Assembly: GCA_040757595.1 (NCBI GenBank)
Contig: JBFLWP010000001.1
Span: 1 to 64,000 of the forward strand
Origin: Nitrospirota bacterium
Lineage (GTDB): Bacteria > Nitrospirota > Nitrospiria > Nitrospirales > Nitrospiraceae
DNA: 64,000 nt
Reading direction: 5' to 3'
Positions 8,213 to 16,551 of this stretch are shown piece by piece. Numbering within the stretch: position 1 is the stretch's first letter; each line of letters opens with the position of its first letter. Under the pieces are notes generated by a model. That model was not told the DNA's origin. It worked only from the letters and a program-made list of their open reading frames with translations, and searched no databases. The translations under genes were made by a program, and so were the position numbers.

Positions 8213-10472
8213 GTTCGAGCGACCGTTCCAAGCCGTTCGCCCAGAAGTCATGGAGCCGGGCCACATCCGCGTCAATCCGGCAGGCCGGCCCCTTCCGGTC
8301 CGCCTCCACCTCTACGATGAGGCGGTCGCCTCCCACCGTCCCGATCGCCTCCGCGGGCACGCCCAATTCTCCGGCCAGCTTGAGCACCTTGTCCCGCTGG
8401 GCCGGGCCGACCGAGAGGATCACCCGCGACTGACTCTCCCCGAACAGGAGGGCGTCCCGCCTGAGCCCGTTCGCCTTCAATCGTACCACAGCACCGAGTG
8501 TTTGAGCAGGAGCGGACACACAGGATTCAGCCAGCGCTACAGCCAGTCCTCCATCGGAACAGTCATGCGCCGACTTGACCAGGCCCTCGCGGATCAACTT
8601 GAGCACGCAGACCTGCATCCTCTTTTCCGTCTCCAAGTTGAGCGTCGGCGGGGCCCCCTGCTCCCGATGGTGGACCACGCTCAGATATTCCGTCCCGCCC
8701 AGGTCCTCCCCCGTCTCGCCCAGGAGGAGGATCGCGTCGCCTGCCTCCTTGAACCACTGGGTCATCGCCCGGTCCGCCGGCTCGATCAGACCGACCATGC
8801 CGAGCATCGGCGTCGGATAGATCGAGAGCCCGTTGGTCTCGTTGTAGAAGCTGACGTTCCCGCTGACGACGGGAACCCCGAAGGCCTCGCAGGCGTCCTT
8901 GATCCCCTCGATCGCCAGGACGAACTGCCACATGATGTCCGGCCGCTCGGGGTTGCCGAAGTTCAGACAATCGGTCAGCCCGATCGGCTCGGCGCCGGAG
9001 CAGACGAGATTGCGCGCCGCCTCGGCCACCGCGATCGTCGCCCCGACGTAGGGGTGCAGCAGGCAATACCGGCCGTTGCAGTCCACGGTCAGGGCCAGGG
9101 CCTTGTCCGTTCCCTTCACCCGCACGACCGCCGCATCCGAGCCGGGCCGGACGAGCGTGTTCGTCCGCACCATGTGGTCGTACTGCTGGTACACCCACCG
9201 TTTGCTCGCGATCGTGGGGGATTCCAGCAGCGACAGGAGGACAGCCGTCGCGTCCTTCACGTCCGGCAGGAGATCGAGGTTGAGCGACTGGAGGTGCTCC
9301 TGATAGGTGGGCGGCGCATGGGGCCGCTCGTAGCGGGGCCCGTCCTCCGCCAAGGCTCGGGCCGGAATCTCCGCCACGACGACCTTCTCGCCTTGCTGTC
9401 CCTTGTCCCGCACCCGCAGGACTCCGTCCCCCGTCACCCGCCCGACCACCGCCGAGTCCAGGTCCCACTTGCGGCAGATGGCGAGAACTTCCTCCTCACG
9501 GCCTTCCTTGGCGATCATCAGCATCCGCTCCTGCGATTCGGAGAGCATGATCTCGTAGGGGATCATGCCCGGCTCGCGCCGCGGCACCTGTGTGAGGTCC
9601 AGGTCAATCCCCGTCCCACCCCGCGAGGCCATCTCGCAGGAGGAGGAGGTCAGCCCCGCCGCCCCCATGTCCTGGATGCCGACGAGCAGGTCCTTCTCCA
9701 TCAATTCCAGACAGGCTTCCAAAAGCAGCTTCTCCGTGAAGGGATCGCCCACCTGCACGGTCGGCCGCTTGGACTCGGAGGTCTCGTCGAAGGCGTCCGA
9801 GGCCATCGTCGCCCCGTGGATGCCGTCCCGCCCCGTCTTCGAGCCGACGTAGATGACGGGATTCCCGATCCCCGAGGCCTTGCCCTTGAACAGCCGGTCC
9901 TTCCGCGCGATGCCCAGGCAGAAGACGTTCACGAGCGGGTTGAGCGCATAGATGTCGTTGAAGACGACCTCGCCGCCCACCGTCGGCACCCCGATGCAAT
10001 TGCCGTAGCCGGCAATCCCCGCCACCACGCCCTTGAACAGGTGCCGGTTCTTGGCCTGCTCCAGCGAGCCGAAGCGGAGCGAATCGAGCAGCGCAATCGG
10101 GCGCGCCCCCATCGTGAAGATGTCCCGCAGGATGCCGCCCACCCCGGTCGCCGCCCCTTGATAGGGCTCGATGAAGGAGGGGTGGTTGTGCGACTCCATC
10201 TTGAAGACCGCGCAGAGCCCGTCCCCGATGTCCACCGCGCCGGCATTCTCCCCCGGCCCCTGGACCACCCGCAGCCCGGTCGTCGGCAGCTTTCTCAGGT
10301 GGACGCGGGAGCTCTTGTAGGAGCAGTGCTCCGACCACATGACCGAGAACATGCCCAGCTCGGTCAGGTTTGGCTCCCGCCCCAGAATCTCGACGATCTT
10401 CTTGTACTCCTCGTCCGACAGCCCATGCTGCGCGATGAGGTCGTTGGTGATCGGCTGATCTGCAGCTTTCAT
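8199..10472 (-). CDS. purL: Phosphoribosylformylglycinamidine synthase subunit PurL (small type)
   Basis: A 757-aa ATP-dependent synthetase subunit converting FGAR to FGAM with ammonia supplied by PurQ. The length and the presence of separate purQ and purS downstream show the three-component (small PurL) system. Recognisable segments are [16 protein letters not shown] at the N-terminus, two AIRS-type repeats ([36 protein letters not shown]) and [10 protein letters not shown] near the end. The last codons lie in word-repeat E. The start ATG at 10472 overlaps the stop of a 46-aa gene as ATGA. A 48-bp piece of this gene recurs at 11580. Confidence 0.96.
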   Translation of the reverse strand: MKAADQPITNDLIAQHGLSDEEYKKIVEILGREPNLTELGMFSVMWSEHCSYKSSRVHLRKLPTTGLRVVQGPGENAGAVDIGDGLCAVFKMESHNHPSFIEPYQGAATGVGGILRDIFTMGARPIALLDSLRFGSLEQAKNRHLFKGVVAGIAGYGNCIGVPTVGGEVVFNDIYALNPLVNVFCLGIARKDRLFKGKASGIGNPVIYVGSKTGRDGIHGATMASDAFDETSESKRPTVQVGDPFTEKLLLEACLELMEKDLLVGIQDMGAAGLTSSSCEMASRGGTGIDLDLTQVPRREPGMIPYEIMLSESQERMLMIAKEGREEEVLAICRKWDLDSAVVGRVTGDGVLRVRDKGQQGEKVVVAEIPARALAEDGPRYERPHAPPTYQEHLQSLNLDLLPDVKDATAVLLSLLESPTIASKRWVYQQYDHMVRTNTLVRPGSDAAVVRVKGTDKALALTVDCNGRYCLLHPYVGATIAVAEAARNLVCSGAEPIGLTDCLNFGNPERPDIMWQFVLAIEGIKDACEAFGVPVVSGNVSFYNETNGLSIYPTPMLGMVGLIEPADRAMTQWFKEAGDAILLLGETGEDLGGTEYLSVVHHREQGAPPTLNLETEKRMQVCVLKLIREGLVKSAHDCSDGGLAVALAESCVSAPAQTLGAVVRLKANGLRRDALLFGESQSRVILSVGPAQRDKVLKLAGELGVPAEAIGTVGGDRLIVEVEADRKGPACRIDADVARLHDFWANGLERSLEPREA

Positions 10473-10609
10473 AAGGCCTGTCGTCTGATTTCCTGATCCA
10501 TGGAGCGCAACTTGGCTGCCTCCTTCACTTTCCAGCGGGCGACCCAGCCTCTCTTGTGGGGCTTGCACAGCCCGCAAGCCCGCCGCTTCCGCTTATAAGT
10601 CTTGCGCAT
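10469..10609 (-). CDS. Small basic Cys-containing protein, translationally coupled to purL
   Basis: A 46-aa reading frame: [20 protein letters not shown], then a Trp-rich basic stretch ([17 protein letters not shown]) and an acidic-basic tail. The core C-G-L-C-K-P-H-K looks like half of a zinc-binding knuckle (C12, C15 and H18 as candidate ligands). The stop codon TGA overlaps the purL ATG in an ATGA, a strong sign that it is translated. Sixteen of 46 residues are Lys or Arg, suggesting binding to RNA or ribosomes. No strong ribosome binding site is visible. I believe similar short proteins are known as uncharacterised, but I cannot name the family. Confidence 0.6.
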   Translation of the reverse strand: MRKTYKRKRRACGLCKPHKRGWVARWKVKEAAKLRSMDQEIRRQAL

Positions 10610-10626
10610 AGGCGCAACGTCCAGAG

Positions 10627-10827
10627 CTAGAGAACCTCGAACTCCATCTGCTTGAGGTTCGCAAGCGGTACCCGGCTCTTGACCCTGAGGATTTCCACAC
10701 CGACAACCTGATTCTGCTCGTTATAGTCCAGCACGACGCCGGGCTCCACCTCCTCAGACTCGATAATCTTGGAGTCATCCAGGCGCAGGTAGATCGCATC
10801 GGCCTTTTCATCAAAATGCACTTTCAT
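10627..10827 (-). CDS. DUF2283-family small protein (antitoxin-like)
   Basis: A 66-aa protein starting MKVHFDEKADAIYLRL, the hallmark of DUF2283 (x-Y-D-x-x-x-D-x-L-Y-I), followed by EEVEPGVVLDYNEQNQVVGVEIL. Members often lie next to a DUF4258-type gene, as here: its ATG overlaps the upstream DUF4258-like stop (10824-10827). Toxin-antitoxin function is inferred from this pairing only. A second copy of the arrangement lies at 16351-16847. Confidence 0.75.
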   Translation of the reverse strand: MKVHFDEKADAIYLRLDDSKIIESEEVEPGVVLDYNEQNQVVGVEILRVKSRVPLANLKQMEFEVL

Positions 10828-11087
10828 AGTCGGCCTCGCTGGGTTCGATCGAAGTAGACGCTGACAATAAGCCAAGGGCTGACAGTGGGATTATAGATCA
10901 CCCTCAACACTCTGTTGCCAAATTCGGGGATGGGGGCCAATGAGTGACGAAGTCCTGCGTCTACACGGTCTGGCTCAGTTCGTACAGGGTGCTCAAGAAC
11001 TAGGACGACCCAGTCTTTCGATATTTCGCGCTCGGCAATCACCTTTGCGGCATGAGCCGTCAACGCATAGGGAAAGTCTTCCGGCAT
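10824..11087 (-). CDS. DUF4258-like small protein (putative toxin of a DUF2283 pair)
   Basis: An 87-aa protein: TAHAAKVIAEREISKDWVVLVLEHPVRTEPD at the N-terminus and NRVLRVIYNPTVSPWLIVSVYFDR at the C-terminus. This fits the compact DUF4258 fold (helix H-A-x-x-x-x-x-x-R-x-I, then a beta sheet ending in V-x-x-Y) that resembles RelE/BECR-type toxins. The gene overlaps the DUF2283 gene by 4 bp. Catalytic residues cannot be assigned with certainty. Confidence 0.65.
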   Translation of the reverse strand: MPEDFPYALTAHAAKVIAEREISKDWVVLVLEHPVRTEPDRVDAGLRHSLAPIPEFGNRVLRVIYNPTVSPWLIVSVYFDRTQRGRL

Positions 11088-11104
11088 ACCGTAAGGTCAG
11101 ACTT

Positions 11105-11320
11105 TCACCGCGGGCGGCAGGTACGAAAGAATATGCGCATGTAGCTCAGACCGGCCAGCACCTGCTCGCGGCGAAGCTGATAGGCCTCCTGCACCGATTC
11201 AAAGGGTTCGCCAGCAGCCAGCGCGCCAACCACGGTGGCGACATCAATCCGCGTGCCGGCCAGACACGGCTTGCCGAAGCGAACATTCGGGTCCATCGAG
11301 ATGCCGGGAAAGATTTCCAT
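11105..11320 (-). CDS. DUF433-family protein (antitoxin-like)
   Basis: A 71-aa protein: ISMDPNVRFGKPCLAGTRIDVATVV, the classic DUF433 N-terminus (I-x-x-D-P-x-x-x-x-G-K-P-x-x-x-G-T-R), followed by a winged-helix-like FESVQEAYQLRREQVLAGL. A GTG nine bases upstream is an alternative start; the ATG at 11320 has the better ribosome binding site (GAGAGG). DUF433 usually pairs with a PIN-like DUF5615 toxin. None is present here, so it may be an orphan left after island rearrangement. Confidence 0.72.
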   Translation of the reverse strand: MEIFPGISMDPNVRFGKPCLAGTRIDVATVVGALAAGEPFESVQEAYQLRREQVLAGLSYMRIFFRTCRPR

Positions 11321-11332
11321 AGCCGTCACCTC

Positions 11333-11563
11333 TCAATTCTTGGACGAATGGGTCCGAATTTCACGAACCACATCGTCCACCGGAATGCCTCTACCCGCAT
11401 CCAGTTCCTCAAGACCTGCCAGAATCCCCTGCTCCTCGTCCTCGCTGAGGGTTTCAGGCGGCTCCATCGGCTCGATCGAATAACGGCCCTGCGGCAGCTC
11501 TCTCAATTCCTTTGGAAGATGACTCCCATCCCACTCGATGACTTTTGGTTTCATGTGAGACAT
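11333..11563 (-). CDS. Hypothetical small acidic protein (possible antitoxin)
   Basis: A 76-aa protein with two parts: MKPKVIEWDGSHLPKELRELPQGRYSIEP (an N-terminal domain common in small antitoxin-like proteins) and an acidic helical tail (LSEDEEQGILAGLEELDAGRGIPVDDVVREIR). The tail resembles the DNA-facing or toxin-wrapping helix of prevent-host-death-type antitoxins. It lies 12 bp upstream of the DUF433 gene on the same strand. No matching toxin is adjacent. Function is inferred from size and location. Confidence 0.5.
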   Translation of the reverse strand: MSHMKPKVIEWDGSHLPKELRELPQGRYSIEPMEPPETLSEDEEQGILAGLEELDAGRGIPVDDVVREIRTHSSKN

Positions 11564-11579
11564 CCCATTGCCAACGGAT

Positions 11580-11627
11580 CGAGAACATGCCCAGCTCGGT
11601 CAGGTTCGGCTCCCGCCCCAGAATTTC
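11580..11627. repeat. 48-bp stray duplicate of an internal purL segment
   Basis: Positions 11580-11627 match 10344-10391 inside purL at 46 of 48 positions by eye (CGAGAACATGCCCAGCTCGG at the start in both). In purL this codes for part of [12 protein letters not shown] near the N-terminus. The copy lies in non-coding sequence exactly at the boundary between the small-gene cassette and the methyltransferase gene, whose stop codon is its last bases. Confidence 0.85.
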
Positions 11628-12897
11628 ATGCTATCGCTGACACCACATATTCATAAAGCTCCTTCTTGGAAGTCCGCTTACGAATCTTCTCTATTGAAGT
11701 ACGATGAAATCCGGCAGAGCGAAATATCTCAGCATATATACTCTCAACAGGAACCATAACATCATAAAACTTTGAGTTACCAACCACATAAAAGACCGCC
11801 GCACCTGATGCCAACACCCTCCGCAACGAGTACACATGCAGGACCGCATCTTCAAAGTATTTATGGACGTATCTGGCTAGGACTTCGCTATGACCTCGAA
11901 TCTTCTCGATCATCGCGTCGAAATCCCGATCGGGAATAATAACGGACTTGTTTGGCTTCCACTTCATGAGGTTACTCGTCGCACAACCCCACGTACCGCC
12001 GATAGCCTGCCAGTCAAGCTCGCCGGCCTGCCTTCCAGACTTAAGGTATCCAAGCCAATACATGTAAGGCCGCAACTCACGGATATAGCTCATGCGATTA
12101 GGGTAGGGCGGAGAGGTAATAACTGCGGTAAAGTCACGGCGCGGCAGCACCTCGATCAAGTTCCTTGAGTCCCCTAGGTGCACCTTAATGCTGCCACTGC
12201 CTGCAGGAACACGGGCAGAGGCAGCAACTTCTTCAAACACTCTCCAAAACAATGGGCCAAGGGAGGGCACGAAGTCATCTTCAAACAGCGCGGAGCTGTG
12301 AGTCCGCTTACGAAAGGACATTGATTGATGACCGAAACTCACGTTTGCAACCTGAATCGCAGCACGACAAAAAGCAATCCTGAGCAAATTCTTGACCGAC
12401 TCCGACAGAGAAGATGAAGAGAGCAAACCGAAGAGGTGCGCCAACGTTGCAAGGTCAGACTTATTCCACCACTTTTCAATCTCATGTAGGTCTGGAACCC
12501 AATGGCCCTCCTTGGATCGACAGGTCCTGCTTTGGCACGCTCTGCGCAAAAACAATCTCGCCCGTGAAATGTCGCTCTCGCTGTAAGTAGTGCACTTCGC
12601 ACGAGCCAGCCAGACTAAAAACGGGTTGATGTCAACCGTATGACATCTCAATCCGGCTTGAGAGCAGACTAGCGCTGTTGTTCCAGTCCCACAGAATGGA
12701 TCCAAAACTAAGTCAGTGTCGCGCAGTTCCGAGACAAGTCGTTGGACCAACTGTAAAGAATAGGCAGGAGTAAGTCGAAGCCAACCGTGCCGACCTTGCC
12801 CCTCGTTACCTTTGAAGGTTAAGTGTTCTCTCCGGCCAAGCGGAACTGTTCTAGACGCTATATCTTCGAAGAGCAGAAGAGTTCTCTCATTTTTCAC
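11626..12897 (-). CDS. Site-specific DNA methyltransferase (amino-methyltransferase type)
   Basis: A 423-aa modification enzyme. It has the SAM motif DPFCGTGTT (residues 66-74) and the catalytic motif SPPYPNR (262-268). S-P-P-Y is typical of N4-cytosine and some N6-adenine methyltransferases. The order (SAM motif first, catalytic motif later) puts the target-recognition part mainly between them or at the C-terminus. The GTG start overlaps the upstream gene by 11 bp. Base composition is clearly more AT-rich than the neighbours, indicating horizontal transfer. Recognition sequence unknown. Confidence 0.85.
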   Translation of the reverse strand: MKNERTLLLFEDIASRTVPLGRREHLTFKGNEGQGRHGWLRLTPAYSLQLVQRLVSELRDTDLVLDPFCGTGTTALVCSQAGLRCHTVDINPFLVWLARAKCTTYSESDISRARLFLRRACQSRTCRSKEGHWVPDLHEIEKWWNKSDLATLAHLFGLLSSSSLSESVKNLLRIAFCRAAIQVANVSFGHQSMSFRKRTHSSALFEDDFVPSLGPLFWRVFEEVAASARVPAGSGSIKVHLGDSRNLIEVLPRRDFTAVITSPPYPNRMSYIRELRPYMYWLGYLKSGRQAGELDWQAIGGTWGCATSNLMKWKPNKSVIIPDRDFDAMIEKIRGHSEVLARYVHKYFEDAVLHVYSLRRVLASGAAVFYVVGNSKFYDVMVPVESIYAEIFRSAGFHRTSIEKIRKRTSKKELYEYVVSAIA

Positions 12898-13696
12898 GAA
12901 GGAGACTCCTTAACACACTTTCGACCTCTCTCCTTAACGTCGTTGAGTTCCGCCTGAAAAACCGAGCCAAATCATATCCCACAATATCTCGCATGAAAAC
13001 ATATGTGCTCGTGAGATCAGAGCCCGTTGTTGTACCTCTCAGAACGAGCCAGCGAGCACGCTGATACCGCTCGGCAACATCGGAGTCGATTTGCGTGGAC
13101 AGCAGTCCTACAATGGGCAAATAATGGAAGGCGTATGCATTCGAGGCGTTAGCAACATCAGCGTTTTGCCGCTTTGAATCTTTGCTTTTATATCCCTGTC
13201 TCACCTCGAATACTGCCCCGTTCAAGGAACGTCTCGTCTGAGCGTTTAAAGCGAGATGACCTGCCGCACGAGAGAGCCATGTTTCAACACGGTCGCGTTT
13301 GATGCGGTCAGGGATTTGTGCAATAGGGATTCGCGCGTCAAGGGATAAGGTCCTTTTACGTCCTTCACTCCCCGGTACAGTATATGACCAGTTCGCATCA
13401 GCCTCTGAAAGGCCAAGGTGGTCACGCAGGATCTGATTGAATAGCCACTGGCAGCCGATTCCAATTTGGCGGTACACCGATGTCATTCCACCTGCCGCCT
13501 TGTGAGCAGCATACATAAGAGGCGAATCCAACCCGAACCACGCATAAAAGGGATCGGCGCGATATAGAGCCTGAAAATCTGAGAGGGAGAAACCACCCTT
13601 TCGACCATGCCCCAGCCGTGGTCGATACTTCGCGCAAACCCTTACCGCATCGACTACAAGAGCAAGATACTGGACATCATTTCCTTTGGCGTTCAG
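12887..13696 (-). CDS. Putative restriction endonuclease partner of the methyltransferase, apparent CTG start
   Basis: The frame is open to an in-frame TGA at 13715-13717 and contains no ATG, GTG or TTG in its first 160 nt. Protein-like sequence continues upstream of the TTG at 13531 (DFQALYRADPFYAWFG), so that TTG is not the true start. The best start is a CTG at 13694-13696, placed 7 nt after a strong AAGGAGG. That gives 269 aa beginning NAKGNDVQYLALVVDAVRVC. The gene overlaps the methyltransferase by 11 bp, as in many restriction-modification pairs. No PD-(D/E)xK motif is assigned with confidence. An IS element sits just upstream of the ribosome binding site. Confidence 0.6.
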   Translation of the reverse strand: MNAKGNDVQYLALVVDAVRVCAKYRPRLGHGRKGGFSLSDFQALYRADPFYAWFGLDSPLMYAAHKAAGGMTSVYRQIGIGCQWLFNQILRDHLGLSEADANWSYTVPGSEGRKRTLSLDARIPIAQIPDRIKRDRVETWLSRAAGHLALNAQTRRSLNGAVFEVRQGYKSKDSKRQNADVANASNAYAFHYLPIVGLLSTQIDSDVAERYQRARWLVLRGTTTGSDLTSTYVFMRDIVGYDLARFFRRNSTTLRREVESVLRSLLREK

Positions 13697-13799
13697 GTCC
13701 TCTCCTCCTTCTCTTCAACCTGAATCATGCGCGAAGCGTTGATCGCAAGTTATTGGACGCTGCTAGCGACGCGGATGTGCACGAAGTTATGCCGTTGCA

Positions 13800-13827
13800 C
13801 TGAACCCTACCTATTAGGTAAGGTTCA
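13800..13827 (+). other. Hairpin just before the transposase start
   Basis: CTGAACCCTACCT pairs with AGGTAAGGTTCAG (one mismatch) around a 2-nt loop, 5 bp before the transposase ATG. Such hairpins in insertion sequences are known to block translation of read-through transcripts; that role is inferred here. Confidence 0.6.
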
Positions 13828-13832
13828 GCGGG

Positions 13833-15134
13833 ATGCCCAAAGGACCCCGTACACTGCGTATTACTTTTGGTGCGGAGACGCTGACTCACTATGGCGGCGT
13901 GTACCTTCTTCATCGGTTTCTCACCCGCATCGGCTTCAAACACGCGCTCGCGCAGGACATCCGCCTTGTGCAACGCAACAATCGTTACAGCGCTGGCGAG
14001 ATGTTTCTGGCCGTGCTCGACCCGATGATCCTCGGACTCGAACGGATCGAGACCACTCAACTCCTGCGGCAGAACGGCGTCTTTCAGTACCTGACCGGGC
14101 TGCCAAGCTATCCCGAGGCGACCACGCTCCGTCGCTTCCTGCTGCGGGTTGCCCCTGGCGGCCTGCAGCGGTTGCGGGCCTTGCACGATCGCGTACTCCG
14201 CCGCATGCTGAGTCAGCCCCGGCGCCCCTCGCGGCTGATCTTCGATGTCGACTCCACCGTCTTGGTGGTCTATGGCAAGCAGGAGGGGGCCCGCATTGGC
14301 TACAACCCCATCAAGCGCGGGCGGTCTTCCTATCATCCCCTGTTGTGCTTCGAGGGCCAGAGCAAGGACTTCTGGCACGGCGAATTGCGCGCGGGCGATG
14401 CCCATACCGCGACGGGCACGCGCGACCTGCTCGCGGCGTGTTTTGCGAAGATCCCGGCTGGCGTCCGGTTGACGATTGTCCGCGCGGACAAAGGGTTCTA
14501 CGACCACACGCTGGTCGAGTGGCTCGAAGCGCGGCGGGCTCGTTTCGTGATCGTCGCCCGGCTGACGGCGCCCATCAAACGCAAGCTGCCGCACCTGCGA
14601 TACACTAGCCCCAGTCGTGGCATCGAGGTTGCCGAGTTTCGCTACCAACCGACCCATTGGCCCCGTCTCTACCGGTTCGTCGTCGTCCGACGGCTCCAGC
14701 CCGAGGAACCGACGGATCAGTTGACGCTCTTCAAACTCGGCCGGTATCACTATCAGGTCCTGGTCACGAATCGCCCCTTGCGTCCCCTCAACCTCTGGCG
14801 GTTCTACAACGACCGCGCCGGGGTCGAGCTGCTCATCAAACAGCTCAAAGGGGATTACGCGATGGGCAACATCCCAACCCGCCACTTCTTTGCCAACGAG
14901 ACCTACTTCCATCTGCTCCTGCTCGCCTACAATCTGGTCAACTGGTTCCGGCGGTTGTGCTTACCAGAGGAATTTCAGCGCGCCACGTTGCAGACGTTGC
15001 GGAACAAAATCCTGCTCATGCCCGCCCAGCTTCTTCGAACTGGCAATCGCCCGCGGCTCGCTCTACCAGCTAGCGGAACCAGGCAGGCGGCATGGGAGTA
15101 CGCCATGCAGAGGATCGAACATCTCAAACTGTGA
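13833..15134 (+). CDS. IS1380-family transposase
   Basis: A 433-aa DDE transposase. The segment FDVDSTVLVVYGKQEGA ... GYNPIKRGRSSYHPL is diagnostic for IS1380. The catalytic acids are likely Asp in FDVDS, Asp in VRADKGFY and Glu in NDRAGVELLIKQLK (Y-x-x-R-x-x-x-E region). The C-terminus has the usual NYFHLLLLAYNLVNWFRRL-type helix. The frame is intact from end to end, so the element may still be mobile. Confidence 0.93.
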   Translation: MPKGPRTLRITFGAETLTHYGGVYLLHRFLTRIGFKHALAQDIRLVQRNNRYSAGEMFLAVLDPMILGLERIETTQLLRQNGVFQYLTGLPSYPEATTLRRFLLRVAPGGLQRLRALHDRVLRRMLSQPRRPSRLIFDVDSTVLVVYGKQEGARIGYNPIKRGRSSYHPLLCFEGQSKDFWHGELRAGDAHTATGTRDLLAACFAKIPAGVRLTIVRADKGFYDHTLVEWLEARRARFVIVARLTAPIKRKLPHLRYTSPSRGIEVAEFRYQPTHWPRLYRFVVVRRLQPEEPTDQLTLFKLGRYHYQVLVTNRPLRPLNLWRFYNDRAGVELLIKQLKGDYAMGNIPTRHFFANETYFHLLLLAYNLVNWFRRLCLPEEFQRATLQTLRNKILLMPAQLLRTGNRPRLALPASGTRQAAWEYAMQRIEHLKL

Positions 15135-15298
15135 AACCATCACTTTTCACGCCGGATTCAGGTTCAACTCTCAGTGCACACTCTTTGAAATATCGCTGCC
15201 CGAAGAACTCCAACAGCCAGGCACCCGCCTGGCCGGTGTCAGAGGCGCCGGAGCGGTTGGCCATGTCCTTACCTGGCATTGGGCGCATCAGCGCCTCT

Positions 15299-16345
15299 TT
15301 AACGCACCGCCACCGTTCTGGTGACTTCGCGACTGAGTTCTTTGCCCTCGGCGGCGCGGGTCAGGGTCACGAGGCCCGTGTAGGCGCCGGTGGTCCAGGA
15401 TTTATCCTTGCGGCGCTTGCCGACGTAGACGAAGCGGCGCGCCTGGGTCTTCTCGATCTGCTCCTCTTCTTCCAGCACCGCCTTCCCATCAGGGCCGGTG
15501 ATCCGAAACCGGAGCCTGTCGCCGGCCTGGACGCCGAACAGGTCCACCCAGAGAACCAGGGCCGGGGCGGTCGCCGGGAACGGCCCGTCTTCCCGCAAGC
15601 CGCTCCGGATCATCTCGACGCTCGGCTTGCTGCTGGCGAAGCCGGCGTTGTAGAGCGCCACCTCCTCATAGGGCACCGGCGCGGACGTCCGCCACAACAT
15701 GGTCCCCGCAAACCCGCAACCGGAGCCCACCGTCCGTCCCGTGAAGGGGTCCACCGCCAGGCCGTTGTGCCGCACGGTCAGGTGTGCGTGGGGAAACTCC
15801 GTCTGACCGGACAGGCCCACGAGCCCCAGTTGCTGGCCAGCCTGCACCCGCTCGTTGGCCCTGACCACGACGCTGCCCTTCCGCAGGTGGCAATATTGGG
15901 TTTCCCAGCCTTCCCCGTGCTCGACCAGCACCCCGTTCCCGCACTCCTTCCCCTTGATCCTGGCGCGAGAAGCCGCATCCGTGAGCGCCACGTCCTCCAT
16001 CCCGTCCCGGACGTTCTTCACGACACCCGGCGCGCTCGCCACGACCGGCACCCCCTTGGCCATCACCGCCAGGTCCCGGATCGCGAAGTCGGTCCCGTCA
16101 TGTCCGTTGTAGGTCCGTTTGCCGCAGCGGAAGTCCTGCGCCTCTGCGGAGGGGTCCATGTCCACGTAGTTGGCCGCCCAGCAGGTCTCGCCGAGGGTGC
16201 AGGCGAGCGGCAGCCCCAGGCCCTCCGCTTCGACCGGATTCGAGGCGGCAGAGGCGTTGGGAACCGCAAGGCACAGGCTCAACCACAGAACAACAGCCGG
16301 CTTCCTAAGCCAATCGAAGGCCGTCGCGGAGGCCCTTCGTCCCAC
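15299..16345 (-). CDS. Exported M23-family (LytM-type) peptidase
   Basis: A 348-aa protein. A basic N-terminus and hydrophobic stretch (VVLWLSLCLAVPNASAAS) form a signal peptide. The M23 zinc-peptidase motifs are present: HxxxD in GHDGTDF and HxH in FPHAHLTV, with a third candidate His in YCHLRKG. About 120 residues of beta-rich sequence follow the catalytic domain. It should cut peptidoglycan cross-bridges or an exported protein. It starts at a GTG 5 bp downstream of the DUF2283 gene, so the three genes 16847-15299 are probably one transcript. Confidence 0.85.
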   Translation of the reverse strand: MGRRASATAFDWLRKPAVVLWLSLCLAVPNASAASNPVEAEGLGLPLACTLGETCWAANYVDMDPSAEAQDFRCGKRTYNGHDGTDFAIRDLAVMAKGVPVVASAPGVVKNVRDGMEDVALTDAASRARIKGKECGNGVLVEHGEGWETQYCHLRKGSVVVRANERVQAGQQLGLVGLSGQTEFPHAHLTVRHNGLAVDPFTGRTVGSGCGFAGTMLWRTSAPVPYEEVALYNAGFASSKPSVEMIRSGLREDGPFPATAPALVLWVDLFGVQAGDRLRFRITGPDGKAVLEEEEQIEKTQARRFVYVGKRRKDKSWTTGAYTGLVTLTRAAEGKELSREVTRTVAVR

Positions 16346-16350
16346 CGTGC

Positions 16351-16551
16351 TCAGAGAGCAACCTCCAGCGGAACCCGCTTCAGGGAGCTCACTTTGAGCA
16401 CTGAAAACCCGATCACATTGCCGGCTTCGTCCACCTTTTCCATAACCAGGTCGTTGCTGGTCTCCCGGAAATACCCCGGCTTCTGGTCAAAGAGCACTTC
16501 CAGATAGTCTCCCTCCGGGTCGTACCAGATTTTCACTTTCCTCTCGGCCAT
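16351..16551 (-). CDS. DUF2283-family small protein (second copy)
   Basis: A 66-aa protein with the DUF2283 signature KIWYDPEGDYLEVLF, then TSNDLVMEKVDEAGNVIGFSVLKVSSL. The ATG at 16551 lies within the 3' end of the upstream gene (19-bp overlap), so translation is coupled. It shares family but little sequence identity with the copy at 10627, so it is not a recent duplicate. It probably acts as the antitoxin of the pair. Confidence 0.75.
   Translation of the reverse strand: MAERKVKIWYDPEGDYLEVLFDQKPGYFRETSNDLVMEKVDEAGNVIGFSVLKVSSLKRVPLEVAL

Larger units (their letters stand above)
13719..15163 (+). mobile_element. Complete IS1380-family insertion sequence
   Basis: 1,445 bp bounded by imperfect terminal inverted repeats. 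The left end starts CCTGAATCATGCGCGAA and the right end, read inward on the other strand, starts CCTGAATCCGGCGTGAA (14 of 17 identical). The element is flanked by a perfect 5-bp direct repeat TTCAA (13714-13718 and 15164-15168), a target-site duplication. It contains one intact transposase gene. The intact ends and exact duplication indicate a fairly recent insertion. Confidence 0.9.

Noticed and set aside
6894-10496. A 1,200-codon open frame on the plus strand across purF and purL
   Set aside because: It is antisense to two clear enzymes, is rich in Arg/His/Pro/Gly and has no motifs. Such frames are common shadows in GC-rich DNA.
13725-14912. Long minus-strand frame across the transposase gene
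   Set aside because: It is antisense to an intact IS1380 transposase with catalytic motifs and is a shadow.
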